The notes beneath the pieces are model-generated. The model was not told the DNA's origin and did not search any database. It saw only the letters and a program-made list of their open reading frames with translations. A stretch of DNA of 64,000 bases from Halobacterium hubeiense (GTDB lineage Archaea; Halobacteriota; Halobacteria; Halobacteriales; Halobacteriaceae), in contig NZ_LN831302.1 in NCBI RefSeq assembly GCF_001488575.1, forward strand, positions 1,302,001 to 1,366,000, in the 5' to 3' direction. Of the stretch, positions 1 to 9,400 are shown in pieces. The position numbers and the translations under genes were made by a program. Each line of letters opens with the position of its first letter. Position 1 is the stretch's first letter.

Positions 1-53
1 AGCAGGTCGAACGGCTCACCGAGGCCAAAGAAGGGCCGTACGCCGGCCTGTAA
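1..53 (+). CDS. 3' end of an unidentified gene
   Basis: Only the last 16 codons and a TAA stop (51-53) lie in the window. The frame starting at base 3 reads QVERLTEAKEGPYAGL. Too little is present to assign a family. The following 220 bases have no convincing gene before the next start. Confidence 0.5.
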   Translation, partial: QVERLTEAKEGPYAGL

Positions 54-274
54 CGCCGTAGCTCGCCCCGCCCGCCGAACTGTTTTTCGCGCCGCCGCCG
101 AGCCGTCAGATATGTTTGGTTATTCATGGCGTAGCAAAGGCTATTGCGCACGCATATGTATCCCGATTTGCGAAATTGAGCTCGGTAAAGGACAACTATG
201 GAGAGAAATACTAAACGTACGTCCATTCGTATAGCCGGGCTCTCGCCGGGCGTGAACAGCGGGGGCGGTCGCCG

Positions 275-1033
275 GTGAAGCGCTCGCTGGACACGCCGCT
301 GCGCGCGGTCGTCCGCCGGCAACTCCTCCGCCAGCTACTGCGGCCGGTCGCGGCGTTCGCCGCGGCCGTCGCAATCGGCGTCGCCGGATTCGTCTCCATG
401 GGCGGCGTCGGCGTCGTCGACGCGCTGTTCTGGCTGCTGGACCCCACGAGCATCGAACTCCACTTCGAGGCCCACGAGGGGCCGGAAACGCTCGTGAAGG
501 CGTACGCGGTCGTGGTGCTCTCCGGGCTCGTCGTCGCCGGCCTCTGGATCGGCGAGACGGTGTTCTCGGCGGCGTTCGGCGGGCAGATCCAGACGGAACT
601 CAAACACATGCAAATCGAGCAAGCAGTCGCGGACCTCCGCGGCCACGTCATCATCTGCGGGTACGGCACGTTCGGGAAAACCATCGCGCGGGCGCTCAAG
701 CCGACCGACCGAGACGTCGTCGTCATCGAGTCCCAGGACGCCGAGTTCCAGCGGGCGCTCGACGACGACCTGCTCGCGATTCAGGGAAACGCCCGCCGCG
801 AGGAGACGCTGCGGGACGCCGGCGTCGAGCGCGCCGGCGTCGTCGTCGGCGCCATCGACGACTCGAACGCGAACATCCAAATCGCGATGAACGCCAGCCA
901 AATCGCGCCCAGCGTCCGGCTTGTCGTGCGCGTCGGCGACGAGACCTACGAGCAGCTCGCGCGCCGCGCCGGCGCCGACCGCGTCATCATCCCGGAGGTC
1001 GCCAGCGCCGAACAGGTCACGTCGATGCTCTAG
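275..1033 (+). CDS. TrkA-N (RCK) domain protein with two membrane segments, potassium-channel-like
   Basis: A 252-residue protein. Residues about 20-45 and 75-100 are hydrophobic and look like two membrane helices flanking a short loop, as in two-helix ion channels. From about residue 122 a Rossmann fold begins with HVIICGYGTFGKTIARAL, the nucleotide-binding motif of TrkA-N/RCK domains, followed by an acidic strand end (VVIES) and a second half (GVVVGAIDDSNANI). The likely role is a nucleotide-gated K+ channel or uptake regulator in the cell membrane. A clear TVGYG-type selectivity filter is not seen between the helices, so it may be a regulatory relative rather than a channel. The start used is GTG at 275. 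Confidence 0.75.
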   Translation: MKRSLDTPLRAVVRRQLLRQLLRPVAAFAAAVAIGVAGFVSMGGVGVVDALFWLLDPTSIELHFEAHEGPETLVKAYAVVVLSGLVVAGLWIGETVFSAAFGGQIQTELKHMQIEQAVADLRGHVIICGYGTFGKTIARALKPTDRDVVVIESQDAEFQRALDDDLLAIQGNARREETLRDAGVERAGVVVGAIDDSNANIQIAMNASQIAPSVRLVVRVGDETYEQLARRAGADRVIIPEVASAEQVTSML

Positions 1034-1668
1034 TAGCCGGTGCCGAGGTAGGTGTGGACGTGGTCGCCGGATTCGAGTTCGTCGGCGAACGCCACCGCGA
1101 AGTCCTCCATCGAAATGTAGCTGTCACCCTCTTCGTCGGCGACGAGTTCGCCCTCCGCGGTCCGGTACTCGCCGGTGCGCTCGCCGGGCTCGATGAGCGC
1201 CGCGGGTGCGACGTACGTCCAGTCGAGGTCGTCGGCGTCCTCGAACACCTCGTAGGCCTCGATGGCCGCGCGCGCCACGGGCTCCCAGTCCTCGGGGAAG
1301 TCCTCGGTCTCGATGAGGCGCGTGTCGGGGCCGACGTGGAGCCCGCCCGCGCCGCCCGTCCACACCAGCCGGTCGACGTCCGCGTCCCGCATCCCCTCGA
1401 CGACGGCTTCCGCCATCTCCACGAGCACGGTGACGTCCTCGTCCTCGCTGGGACCGAGGGCGGACGCGACCGCGTCGTGGCCCTCCGCGAGGTCCGCGAC
1501 GTCCACCGCGTTGGTGGCGTCGCCGGCGACCGCTTGGAAGTCGGGGTCGTCGATGCCCTCGACATCGCCGCTGCGGGAGACGCCCGTGACCGCGTGCCCG
1601 CGGTCGAGGAGTTCGTTCGCGATTCGGTGCCCGATACGGCCGCTCGCGCCGAGTAGAAGCACGTCCAT
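1030..1668 (-). CDS. NAD(P)-binding protein of the NmrA/atypical SDR type
   Basis: A 212-residue protein beginning MDVLLLGASGRIGHRIANEL, a glycine-rich GxxGxxG dinucleotide site at residues 7-13. VSRSGD follows at the end of strand 2, a place that often favours NADP. Residues 95-110 (VDRLVWTGGAGGL) match the core of NAD(P)H-binding atypical short-chain dehydrogenases. No YxxxK pair is obvious, so this may be a redox sensor or an epimerase-like enzyme of unknown substrate. It converges with the preceding gene and their ends overlap by 4 bases. Confidence 0.7.
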   Translation of the reverse strand: MDVLLLGASGRIGHRIANELLDRGHAVTGVSRSGDVEGIDDPDFQAVAGDATNAVDVADLAEGHDAVASALGPSEDEDVTVLVEMAEAVVEGMRDADVDRLVWTGGAGGLHVGPDTRLIETEDFPEDWEPVARAAIEAYEVFEDADDLDWTYVAPAALIEPGERTGEYRTAEGELVADEEGDSYISMEDFAVAFADELESGDHVHTYLGTGY

Positions 1669-1772
1669 GTCAGTCTCGACGTTAGTCGGTCAGCGGCATA
1701 TGGTTTTGCGAAGGGGCACTCCCCGGCGGAACCCCCGGACAGTCGGCGAGTTCGACCGCGAACCGGCGCGGG

Positions 1773-2120
1773 CTACCGGACGGCTTCGACGGCGGCCTCC
1801 ATCGCCGCGTCCTCGTCGCCGAGGTCGGCGTACGCGGTCACGTAGTGGGTCGCGAACGCCAGCGCGCGCTCGAACGCCTCGTCTTGGTCGTCGAACGTCG
1901 CTATCGGTTCCTCGCGGTCGAACTCGTCGCGGTTCCCGCGAATCGCGGCCGCGCGGTACTCCTCGGGGTCGTGCGGCGACGACGTGGAGACGGGAAGGAC
2001 GTGCGCGCCGACGTCGTGGTCCTCGCGCACGAACAGCGTCGGGTTCGTCGCGCGGTACTTCTCGGTGATGTAGTCGGGGTTCTCTACCTCGTGCCACTCC
2101 GACGGCAGGGACGGCGCCAT
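1773..2120 (-). CDS. Haloarchaeal hypothetical protein, 115 residues
   Basis: An acidic soluble protein starting MAPSLPSEWHEVENPDYITEKY. No membrane segment, cysteine cluster or known catalytic motif is visible. The second half is alanine/glutamate-rich and probably helical. The ATG at 2118-2120 is preferred over an upstream extension whose composition turns arginine-rich and unlike a halophile protein. It lies on the same strand downstream of the ParA gene pair but 41 bases away, so a shared transcript is possible. I do not recognise the family. Confidence 0.65.
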   Translation of the reverse strand: MAPSLPSEWHEVENPDYITEKYRATNPTLFVREDHDVGAHVLPVSTSSPHDPEEYRAAAIRGNRDEFDREEPIATFDDQDEAFERALAFATHYVTAYADLGDEDAAMEAAVEAVR

Positions 2121-2161
2121 ACGTCCGCTACCGAGCCACCCGGCTTGTGCTTTCTGGCGGC

Positions 2162-2575
2162 TCAGTCCTCGCGGCGCGCTTCCTGCACGGCCTCGGCGAT
2201 TTCGTCGGGGTGGTCCGCGGCGACCCGGAGGACGGCGTCGTGGAGTTCCCGCTTCTCCTCGTTGCGGACGCCCGCCTCCCGGAGCGTGCGCACGACGTCC
2301 AAGTCGAGCGCGTCTTCGAGCGCCGCCCACGCTTCCGGGCGCGCGTACAGCGGCGCCTGCTTGACGTCGTCGTACTCGAAGGCCGGCTCGTCGCTCGTCT
2401 CACTGCCCGACGAATCGGCCGCGCCGTCAACCGCCGGGTCACTGGCCGCATCGTCCGCGTCCGTCGATCGGGTGGCGTCCGGCTCGGTCTCCGGGGGTTC
2501 GACGTCACCGCCGCTGGATTCGTCGTCGCGGTCGGCCCGGGACTGCTCGGCAGCTTCGAGGTCGTCGAAGCCCAT
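2162..2575 (-). CDS. Acidic small protein coupled to ParA, possible partition partner
   Basis: A 137-residue protein. Residues 1-65 are a disordered, Asp/Glu/Ser-rich tail. Residues about 66-137 form a predicted helical domain starting FEYDDVKQAPLYARPEAW. Its ATG overlaps the TAA stop of the ParA gene (TAATG), so the two are almost certainly co-translated. ParA ATPases normally act with a small DNA-binding adaptor encoded directly downstream. By position this protein fills that slot, but no ParB-like or ribbon-helix-helix motif is evident. The adaptor role is inferred from context only. Confidence 0.65.
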   Translation of the reverse strand: MGFDDLEAAEQSRADRDDESSGGDVEPPETEPDATRSTDADDAASDPAVDGAADSSGSETSDEPAFEYDDVKQAPLYARPEAWAALEDALDLDVVRTLREAGVRNEEKRELHDAVLRVAADHPDEIAEAVQEARRED

Positions 2576-3450
2576 TACCGGACCACCTCCCCGCGCTCGA
2601 CGATTTGCGCGAGCTCGTCGTAGGCCGCGAGCTGGTCGCACTCGGCGTCGTAGTCGCGCAGCGGCACGCCCTCCTGGTGGGCGTCGTCGATGGACGCGCG
2701 ATACCGGATGCCCGGCAGGTCGCCGTCGTAGTCCCCGGCGTCGATGGCCGCCCAGTCTGACTCCGAGAGGTACGCGAAGTTCGGGACGAGGTGGTCGATG
2801 GCGTCCCGCGTCGTGATTTCGCGGAGGAGCTTGCGGTCTCGCGTGGACTGGTCGATGCGCTTGCGGAGGTCCGAGGGGACGACCGCGAGGATGTCCAACT
2901 CGAAGTACTCGCGAGCCTCCTCGACGAGCCGGTCGAGCGTGTTCGACAGCCCCGTCTCGTAGCCGTTCTCGGGTCGCAGCGGGATGATGAGGTTGCCGGT
3001 GGCGTACATCGCGTTGTCGTTGAGCTTCCCGCGGTTCGCCGGGCAGTCGATGACGACGTAGTCGTACTCCTCGCCGAGCAGCGGGTCCACGAGGTCCTTC
3101 TTCAGTCGTGTCGTCCCCATCGTCGCCTCCTTGAGCGCGGACTGCACGCTCTCCAAGTCCTCGTGTGCGGGGAAGAGGTCCAGACCTTCTGCGACGTTGA
3201 CGACGTACTCGCGCGGGTCTTCACCTTCGAGCAGGACGGCTTCCGCGTGGTTGCCGCCGTCCCCGTCGGTGCTGTTGTACCTGTCCTCGAACCCGAGATT
3301 GAGCGTCATGTGTCCGTTGTCGTCGAGGTCGACGACGAGCGCGCGCTCGTTGCGGTGCGCGAGCTCGCGCGCGAGGTTGAGCGCGGTAGTCGTCTTCGCG
3401 AATCCACCCTTCAGGATACCGACACTGACGGCGCGTGGTTCCGTTTGCAT
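2575..3450 (-). CDS. parA: ParA/Soj family chromosome- or plasmid-partition ATPase
   Basis: A 291-residue deviant Walker-type ATPase. The P-loop at about residues 11-20 reads KGGFAKTTTA, with the signature lysine of the ParA/MinD class. Walker A' (VVDLDDNGHMTLNLG) and Walker B (YDYVVIDCPANRG) follow in order. It should bind DNA non-specifically as an ATP dimer and drive DNA segregation. The start at 3448-3450 is chosen because the motif begins right after it; an upstream extension runs into the repeat-bearing AT-rich leader. That leader (3451-3640) holds inverted and direct repeats suited to an operator or centromere. Confidence 0.88.
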   Translation of the reverse strand: MQTEPRAVSVGILKGGFAKTTTALNLARELAHRNERALVVDLDDNGHMTLNLGFEDRYNSTDGDGGNHAEAVLLEGEDPREYVVNVAEGLDLFPAHEDLESVQSALKEATMGTTRLKKDLVDPLLGEEYDYVVIDCPANRGKLNDNAMYATGNLIIPLRPENGYETGLSNTLDRLVEEAREYFELDILAVVPSDLRKRIDQSTRDRKLLREITTRDAIDHLVPNFAYLSESDWAAIDAGDYDGDLPGIRYRASIDDAHQEGVPLRDYDAECDQLAAYDELAQIVERGEVVR

Positions 3451-3480
3451 TGTGTACCTCGTCAGAGATAGGCACCTATT

Positions 3481-3558
3481 GTAGACGAGGCGCCTACGCT
3501 GAATCAGGTGGGGATTCCGTGCCATCCGCCATAAAACAACGGGAATAGGTAGACGAGG
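3481..3558. repeat. Direct repeat GTAGACGAGG upstream of parA
   Basis: The 10-mer GTAGACGAGG occurs at 3481-3490 and again at 3549-3558, 68 bases apart. A related CCTCGTC in the opposite sense lies at 3457-3463. They sit in the AT-richer leader of the ParA gene. Confidence 0.55.
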
Positions 3559-3583
3559 TAGGTTCGTCAGGTAAAATAGATAC

Positions 3584-3630
3584 ACAACCTAAGATAGTTG
3601 CGATAGGTAGCTTAGGTTGTTGAGCTACCT
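3584..3630. repeat. Nested inverted repeats upstream of parA (candidate operator/centromere)
   Basis: ACAACCTAAG at 3584-3593 is matched perfectly by CTTAGGTTGT at 3611-3620. A second perfect pair, AGGTAGCT at 3605-3612 and AGCTACCT at 3623-3630, interlocks with it. The two pairs share bases, so only one hairpin could form at a time, or each could be a protein site. The location 130-180 bases before a ParA gene suggests autoregulation or a partition site. Confidence 0.5.
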
Positions 3631-4399
3631 CTGCTAGAATCCCCTGGGTTGCGCCAGCGCACAGATTCGGTCGCGACTCGGGACGAGGGTCGTAACTCGG
3701 TCGCGGCAGAGTGAGACCAGACGGTAGGAGCCAGCGATAGCGTTCGTCGAGCGCACCGAACAACGGTCCGTGCACAGTCAACGCGAACCCGAGGGTGAAA
3801 CGGTCTACGGACCGCTCGCAGGACATTCGCCGACTCGCCCCGAAACTGGGGTTGTATATTGCGAAATACAGTTTAACAGTGTAGGAATTGGTGCGGCGAA
3901 CCCGCCACGACCGGACCGTCACACGGGTAATACACCGCGGAGAGTTCACGAAGAAGAGCTGACCCCGATGGCGGAGTGAGATAGTTCCAGGAAGTAAGTG
4001 TTCTCCCACACCCGCAGACGACTCGGTGCGGACGAGTTCACCACGGTCGCTGGTACCGCGGTAGAGAGAAGGCCCCGCACGCGGGTGCACGCGCGAGCAG
4101 CCAATCACTGACTCCGACCGTGGACACTCAAACTGACTCCGACGCGGAGACAGCTGCCGTGTTCGTTCGTGACTCGGCGTCGTGGTTCCGCCACCCACCC
4201 TAACTGATTGTGAATCGAAACCGCAGACGGTCCGACAGGCACCGGTAGCGTTCGGAGACCGAGTGTCACAGCCGAGTGCTGCTCGCTCGCACGCCCGTTG
4301 AGCAACTCATAAATCTTATTCTGCGATATTGAAATTGTTTGCGCGCCGGGAGTGTACTCGCGCGTACCTTTATCTGAGCCGGCGCACAAACATCAGACG

Positions 4400-5890
4400 A
4401 TGTCACTCGAACTCTCTATCGAGGCGGATTGGAGCGCGCAGTACATCGACGGCGAGTGGGTACCCGCAGAGAGCGGGGAGACCATCGCCGTCGAGGACCC
4501 ATCGACGCGCGAGGTCGTCGCGGAGGTGCCGGAGGGAACGGAAGCGGACGTGAACCGAGCGTACGAGGCCGCTGCTGAGGCCCAGACGGAGTGGGCGCAG
4601 GCGCCGCCGGCGCGACGACAGGAAGTACTGCAGAACGTCTTCCACCTCCTCGAAGAACACGAGGACGAAATCGTGGGTCTGCTCGGACGGGAGGCGGGCG
4701 GCTCCGCAATCATGGGCGGGACGTCGGTCCACCTCGCGAGCGACCAGACGAGCGAGGCGGCGACGCTGCCGCGGCGGATGAAGGGCGAGCACGCCGACTC
4801 GAACATCCCCAGCAAGGAGAACATCGTCGAACGACAGCCGAAAGGCGTCGTCACCGTCATCTCACCGTGGAACTTCCCCCTGAATCTCTCGATGCGCGCG
4901 GTCGCGCCCGCCATCGCCGCTGGGAACAGCGTCGTCCTCAAGCCCGCCACGAACACGCCCATCGTGGGCGGTCTCCTCATCGCGAAGCTCTTCGAGGAAG
5001 CCGGGCTTCCCGAAGGCGTGCTGAACGTGGTGACGGGGCGGGGTTCGGAAATCGGTGACCGCGTCGCCAGCCACCCCGAGAGCGACGTGGTCGCGTTCAC
5101 CGGCTCGACGCCCGTCGGCCGCCACGTCGCGGGGCTCGCCGGCGAGAACCTCGCGGTACCCGCGATGGAACTCGGCGGCAACAACGCCCACATCGTGACC
5201 GCGGACGCGGACCTCGACCAAGCCGTCGACGCGGCAGCGTTCGGCTCGTTCGTCCATCAGGGCCAGGTCTGTATCTCCATCAACCGCCACCTCGTTCACG
5301 AGGACGTCTACGACGAGTACGTCCGGAAACTCACCGAGCGCGCGGAGTCGCTGCCCGTCGGCAGCGCGCACGACCCCGAGACGGTCGTCGGGCCCATCAT
5401 CGACGAGTCCCAGCGCGACGAGATGCTCGAGTACGTCGAGGAGACTATCGACGCGGGCGCGACGCTGGAGACCGGCGGTGAGACCGCCGACGTGGAGGGC
5501 GTCGAGGACTCGCTGGTCGTCAAGCCCACTGTCCTCTCGGGCGTGACAAACGACATGTCTGCGGCGTGCTTCGAGCACTTCGGTCCCATCGCGCCCGTCA
5601 TCCCGTTCTCGGACGTGGACGAAGCGGTCGAACTGGCCAACGACACCGAGTACGGCCTCTCCGGGAGCGTGCACGCGGGCGACCTCGGTACTGGTCGGGA
5701 GATCGCCAATCGGATGGATACCGGGATGGTCCACGTCAACGACCAGCCCATCAACGACGAGGCTCACGTCCCGTTCAGCGGGACGAACGCCTCCGGCGTC
5801 GGCGGCTACAACACCACGGACTTCCTCGAGGAGGTCACCGAGCAGAAGTGGATCAGCGTCCAGCACGAGCCCCGCGAGTACCCGTTCTGA
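4400..5890 (+). CDS. NAD(P)-dependent aldehyde dehydrogenase (aromatic aldehyde type possible)
   Basis: A 496-residue enzyme of the aldehyde dehydrogenase superfamily, oxidising an aldehyde to its acid. Landmarks: PWNFP at about 156-160, cofactor lysine in LKPA near 181, general-base Glu257 in MELGG and nucleophile Cys291 in GQVCIS, then the C-terminal bridging region with PFSGTNASG. The overall pattern recalls benzaldehyde/vanillin dehydrogenases, but substrate cannot be fixed from sequence. The ATG at 4400 is preferred over an upstream in-frame ATG because a TATA-like CCTTTATC (about 4367-4374) lies about 30 bases before it, giving a leaderless message. It could feed aromatic acids to the gentisate island. 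Confidence 0.88.
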   Translation: MSLELSIEADWSAQYIDGEWVPAESGETIAVEDPSTREVVAEVPEGTEADVNRAYEAAAEAQTEWAQAPPARRQEVLQNVFHLLEEHEDEIVGLLGREAGGSAIMGGTSVHLASDQTSEAATLPRRMKGEHADSNIPSKENIVERQPKGVVTVISPWNFPLNLSMRAVAPAIAAGNSVVLKPATNTPIVGGLLIAKLFEEAGLPEGVLNVVTGRGSEIGDRVASHPESDVVAFTGSTPVGRHVAGLAGENLAVPAMELGGNNAHIVTADADLDQAVDAAAFGSFVHQGQVCISINRHLVHEDVYDEYVRKLTERAESLPVGSAHDPETVVGPIIDESQRDEMLEYVEETIDAGATLETGGETADVEGVEDSLVVKPTVLSGVTNDMSAACFEHFGPIAPVIPFSDVDEAVELANDTEYGLSGSVHAGDLGTGREIANRMDTGMVHVNDQPINDEAHVPFSGTNASGVGGYNTTDFLEEVTEQKWISVQHEPREYPF

Positions 5891-5938
5891 GGGTCGCCAA
5901 CCAGTAGGAATTTCACGGGCGGCCTCGGACTCACGGGC

Positions 5939-6487
5939 ATGCCAGCGAACGGTGACGGGTCGGTCTCCCCCCGAAACATCGTCATTCTGAAGGTGCGCGT
6001 CGCCAATCCGACCGCGTCGACGCGCGAACTCAGCCGCATTCTCGCCGACGAGTACGGCATCGAGCTCTCGCACAACCGCATCAGCGAGATTCTCCGCGAG
6101 ATGGCCGAAGACGGCCTCTACCGGGAGACGGTCATCCCCGACCAGAGCATCTTCAACCACTACCTGTTCCGCGTGGCGTTCCACTACCCGAACTTCGCCG
6201 AGCAGTGGGAGGATTGCTACTGGGCGCTCCGGGACGACCCCCACGTGTTGATGTTCTTCAACGCGGACTCCGAATACCACTGGCAGTTCATCACGCAGTT
6301 CCGGGACAACGACCGGATGCAGCGCTGGATCCACGAGTTCTTCAAGGAGTTCGGCGAGTTCATCTCGGGGTTCCACAACACCGTCCTCCACCAGGTCCAC
6401 AAGTTCCAGACGGACGCGGCGGTGTTCGACGAGATGCTCCGCGAGACCGAGGAAGGCCGCCAGTACCTCGCCGAGAGCGAGGACTAG
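5939..6487 (+). CDS. Winged-helix (Lrp-like HTH) transcription regulator
   Basis: A 182-residue protein. Residues about 10-60 (PTASTRELSRILADEYGIELSHNRI in pieces) form a winged helix-turn-helix like the DNA-binding part of archaeal Lrp/AsnC or MarR-type factors. The rest is a Trp/Phe/His-rich domain (QWEDCYWALRDD, EYHWQFITQF) unlike a standard ligand-sensing RAM domain. It lies 48 bases downstream of the aldehyde dehydrogenase on the same strand and may regulate it. Its stop overlaps the stop of the convergent dehydrogenase gene. Confidence 0.65.
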   Translation: MPANGDGSVSPRNIVILKVRVANPTASTRELSRILADEYGIELSHNRISEILREMAEDGLYRETVIPDQSIFNHYLFRVAFHYPNFAEQWEDCYWALRDDPHVLMFFNADSEYHWQFITQFRDNDRMQRWIHEFFKEFGEFISGFHNTVLHQVHKFQTDAAVFDEMLRETEEGRQYLAESED

Positions 6488-9400
6488 AGGGCGGCGGCGA
6501 GCAGTTCCACCGGCGTCGGCGGGCTCTCGCGGTCCTCGGGGACGAGGTCCGCGGCGTCGCGAGCATCCTCGTCGAGCATGTCGCCGAGTTGCGTCCGACA
6601 GGACGCGCCGGGCGCGACCGCGAGGTCGCCGTCGCTGTCGTCGAGCTGGTCGACGAGGATGTCGCCGATGGCTTCGCTCATGGCGTGGTGCTCGGCCTCG
6701 TAGCCGAACGTCCCGGCCATCCCGCAACACGTCGAGTCAACGGGGTCGGTGGCGTAGCCCGCGCGCCGGAGCACGCCGACAGCGTGGTGGTCTTTCTTCG
6801 TGGCTTTCTGGTGGCAGTGGCCGTGGTAGGACAGCGACGCGTCGGGCGCGCTCCACTCGATTTCGTCGTCCAGCCGGAAGACGTCGAGGTACTCGCAGAC
6901 GCCGTACGTGTTCGCCGCGAGCGCTTCGACGGCGTCGCCCGACAGGAGGTCCAGATAGTCGGACTGGAACATCACGGCGTCCGACGGTTCGACGAGCACG
7001 ACGTCCCAGCCGTCGGCGACCCGCGGTTCGAGGGCCGCGACGTTCTTCCGAGCGGTCTCGCGGGACTTGTCGAGGAAGCCCTTCGAGTGGGCGGGCCGGC
7101 CGCTGTCGGTGCGCTCGGCGAGGTCCACGTGGACGCCCGCGGCCTCCAGCACGCGCACAGCGGCTTTCCCGATTTCGGGGTGCGCGTAGTTCGTGTAGGT
7201 GTCCGGGAACAGCACGGCCTTCCGGTCGGCATCGCTTGCGGGGACGGTCGTGCCGCCGCGCGCGTCGAACCAGTCCTTGAGGGTTTCGCGCTCGAACGTC
7301 GGGAGCGTGCGCTCGCTTGCGATGCCGACGGTCTTCTCCATCACCGTGCGAGCGCCCGGCACCTTCGAGACGAGGTTCGAGACGGGCGCGGTCGCGCTGC
7401 CGAGCGCGGCGAGCGCGTCCACGTTCGCGAACAGCTTGTCGCGGACGCTGGCGCCCTCGCGCTGGTGGCGCTCGTGGGAGACCTCGGCCTTCATCTTCGC
7501 CATGTCCACCTCGCTGGGGCAGTCTTTCGCACAGCCCTTGCAGCCCACGCAGAGGTCCAATACTTCCTCGGCGAACTCGTCGCCGGTCGGATCGTCCGGG
7601 AGGTCGCCGCTCATCGCCTGCCGGAGCATGTTCGCGCGGCCCCGCGTGGACGTGATTTCCTCGTCGGCGGCGCGGTAGGTCGGACACATCACGCCGCCCG
7701 CGGTGTCCTGTTCGGTGCGGCAGCCGCCGCAGCCGTGGCAGAGTTCGACCATCCCCCGGAGGCCGTTCTCGTTGTCCCAGTTCAGCTCCGCGTCGAAGCC
7801 GGCGTCGAAGTCGTAGTCGGGGCCGAACCGGAGGTTCTCGGTCATCGAGACGTCCCCGCAGACCTGCCCGGGGTTCAGCAGCCAGTCCGGGTCGAAGGCG
7901 GTCTTGAGGTCGCGGAACGCGCCCCAGAGCTGGTCGCCGTACAGTTTCCGGTTCCACTGGGTCCGCGCGCGGCCGTCGCCGTGCTCCCCGGAGACGCTCC
8001 CGCCGAACTCCACGACCATGTCGGTGACGCGGTCGGCGATGTCCTCCATCGCCGCCAGGTCGGGCTCGGACTTGGTGTTCACCAAGGGACGGACGTGCAG
8101 GACGCCCGGGCCGGCGTGCGCGTAGAAGGACGCGAACGTGTCGTTGTCTTCGAGAATCTGCTGGAAGCGCGTGACGAACTCCGGGAGGTGCTCGGGGGGA
8201 ATCGCGCAGTCCTCGATGAACGAAATGTGTTTCGCGTCGCTGGTGCGCCCCAGCAGAATCGGGAGCCCGGACTTGCGGAGCTTCCAGTAGGTCGCGCGCT
8301 CTTCCTCGTCGTGGGCTTCGAGGGCGTCGAACGCGAATCGGTCGTCGCCGGTTTCGACGCGGTCCTCGACGAGTCCTGCGGTCTTCTCGCGGCCGTCATC
8401 GTCGTCCGCGGCGTAGAACTCCACGAGGAGCGCGGCCCGCGTCCCCTCCGGGAGCAGCGCCACGACGTCCTCGAACTCCGCGGTGTCGCTGGCGAGGTCG
8501 ATGAGCGTGTCGTCGATGAGTTCGACCGCCGCGGGGTCGTGTTCGAGGACGTGCGTGACGTCGGAGACGGCGTCCACGACGCTGTCGTACGTGAGCAGGG
8601 CGACGGACTTCGTCTCCGGGACCGTTTCGAGGGAGACGGTGGCTTCCGTGATGACCGCGAGCGTGCCCTCGCTGCCCGCGAGCAGGCGCGCGAGGTTCAC
8701 GGTGCCGTCGCTGGCTTCGTCGACGAGCCGGTCGAGGTTGTAACCGGAGACGTTGCGCTTCATGTCCGGGAAGCGCGCTTCGACCTCGTCGGCGTGGTCG
8801 TCGAGGACGGCGACGACGCCCGCGTAGATTCGCGGCAGGAGGTCGTCGGCGTCCGCGTCGGCGCGCTCGCGGAGCTCCTCGACCCCGATTTCGCCGAGCG
8901 TCGCCGTCGAGCCGTCCGCGAGTACGACTTCGCAGGACTCGACGTAGGCGTCGGTCTTCCCGTACTTCAGGGAGTGGGCGCCCGTGGAGTTGTTGCCGAT
9001 AGCGCCGCCGATTGCGCTCCGGTCGCCCGCCGCGGGGTCGGGCGCGAACTTCAGGTCGTGAGGCGCGAGCCGCTGGTTCAGGTCTTCGAGGACGGCGCCG
9101 GCTTGCACGCGAGCTTCCTGACTCCCGGGGTCGATGTCTACGATGCCGTCCATGTACCGCGTGAAGTCGAGGACGATGGCCTCGTTGACCGTCTGCCCGG
9201 CGAGGCTCGTGCCGCCGCCGCGGGGCAGGACGGGAATCTCGCGGGTCGCGCAGTAGTCGACGACCACCGCGACGTCCGCGGTGTCGGTGGGGAAGACGAC
9301 GCCCACGGGCGTCACCTCGTAGGCGGATGCGTCGGTGGCGTACAGCTGGCGCGTGTACGAGTCGAAGCGCACGTCGCCGTCCACGCGGGCTTCGAGGTCG

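Larger units (their letters stand above)
3451..4399. other. Gene-free, AT-richer interval of about 950 bp
   Basis: No open frame here has haloarchaeal character. The candidate frames are poor in Asp/Glu and rich in Arg, Ser and Pro. The first 190 bases carry the repeats described separately. TGTAT at 3853-3857 and ATACA at 3866-3870 form a short dyad. The last 40 bases hold the promoter of the aldehyde dehydrogenase. The interval may be a replication or partition region, or a decayed insertion. Confidence 0.5.

Noticed and set aside
3494-4198. 234-codon minus-strand open frame upstream of parA
   Set aside because: Arg/Ser/Pro-rich with few acidic residues, spans the palindromes and the AT-rich region; not a haloarchaeal-type protein.
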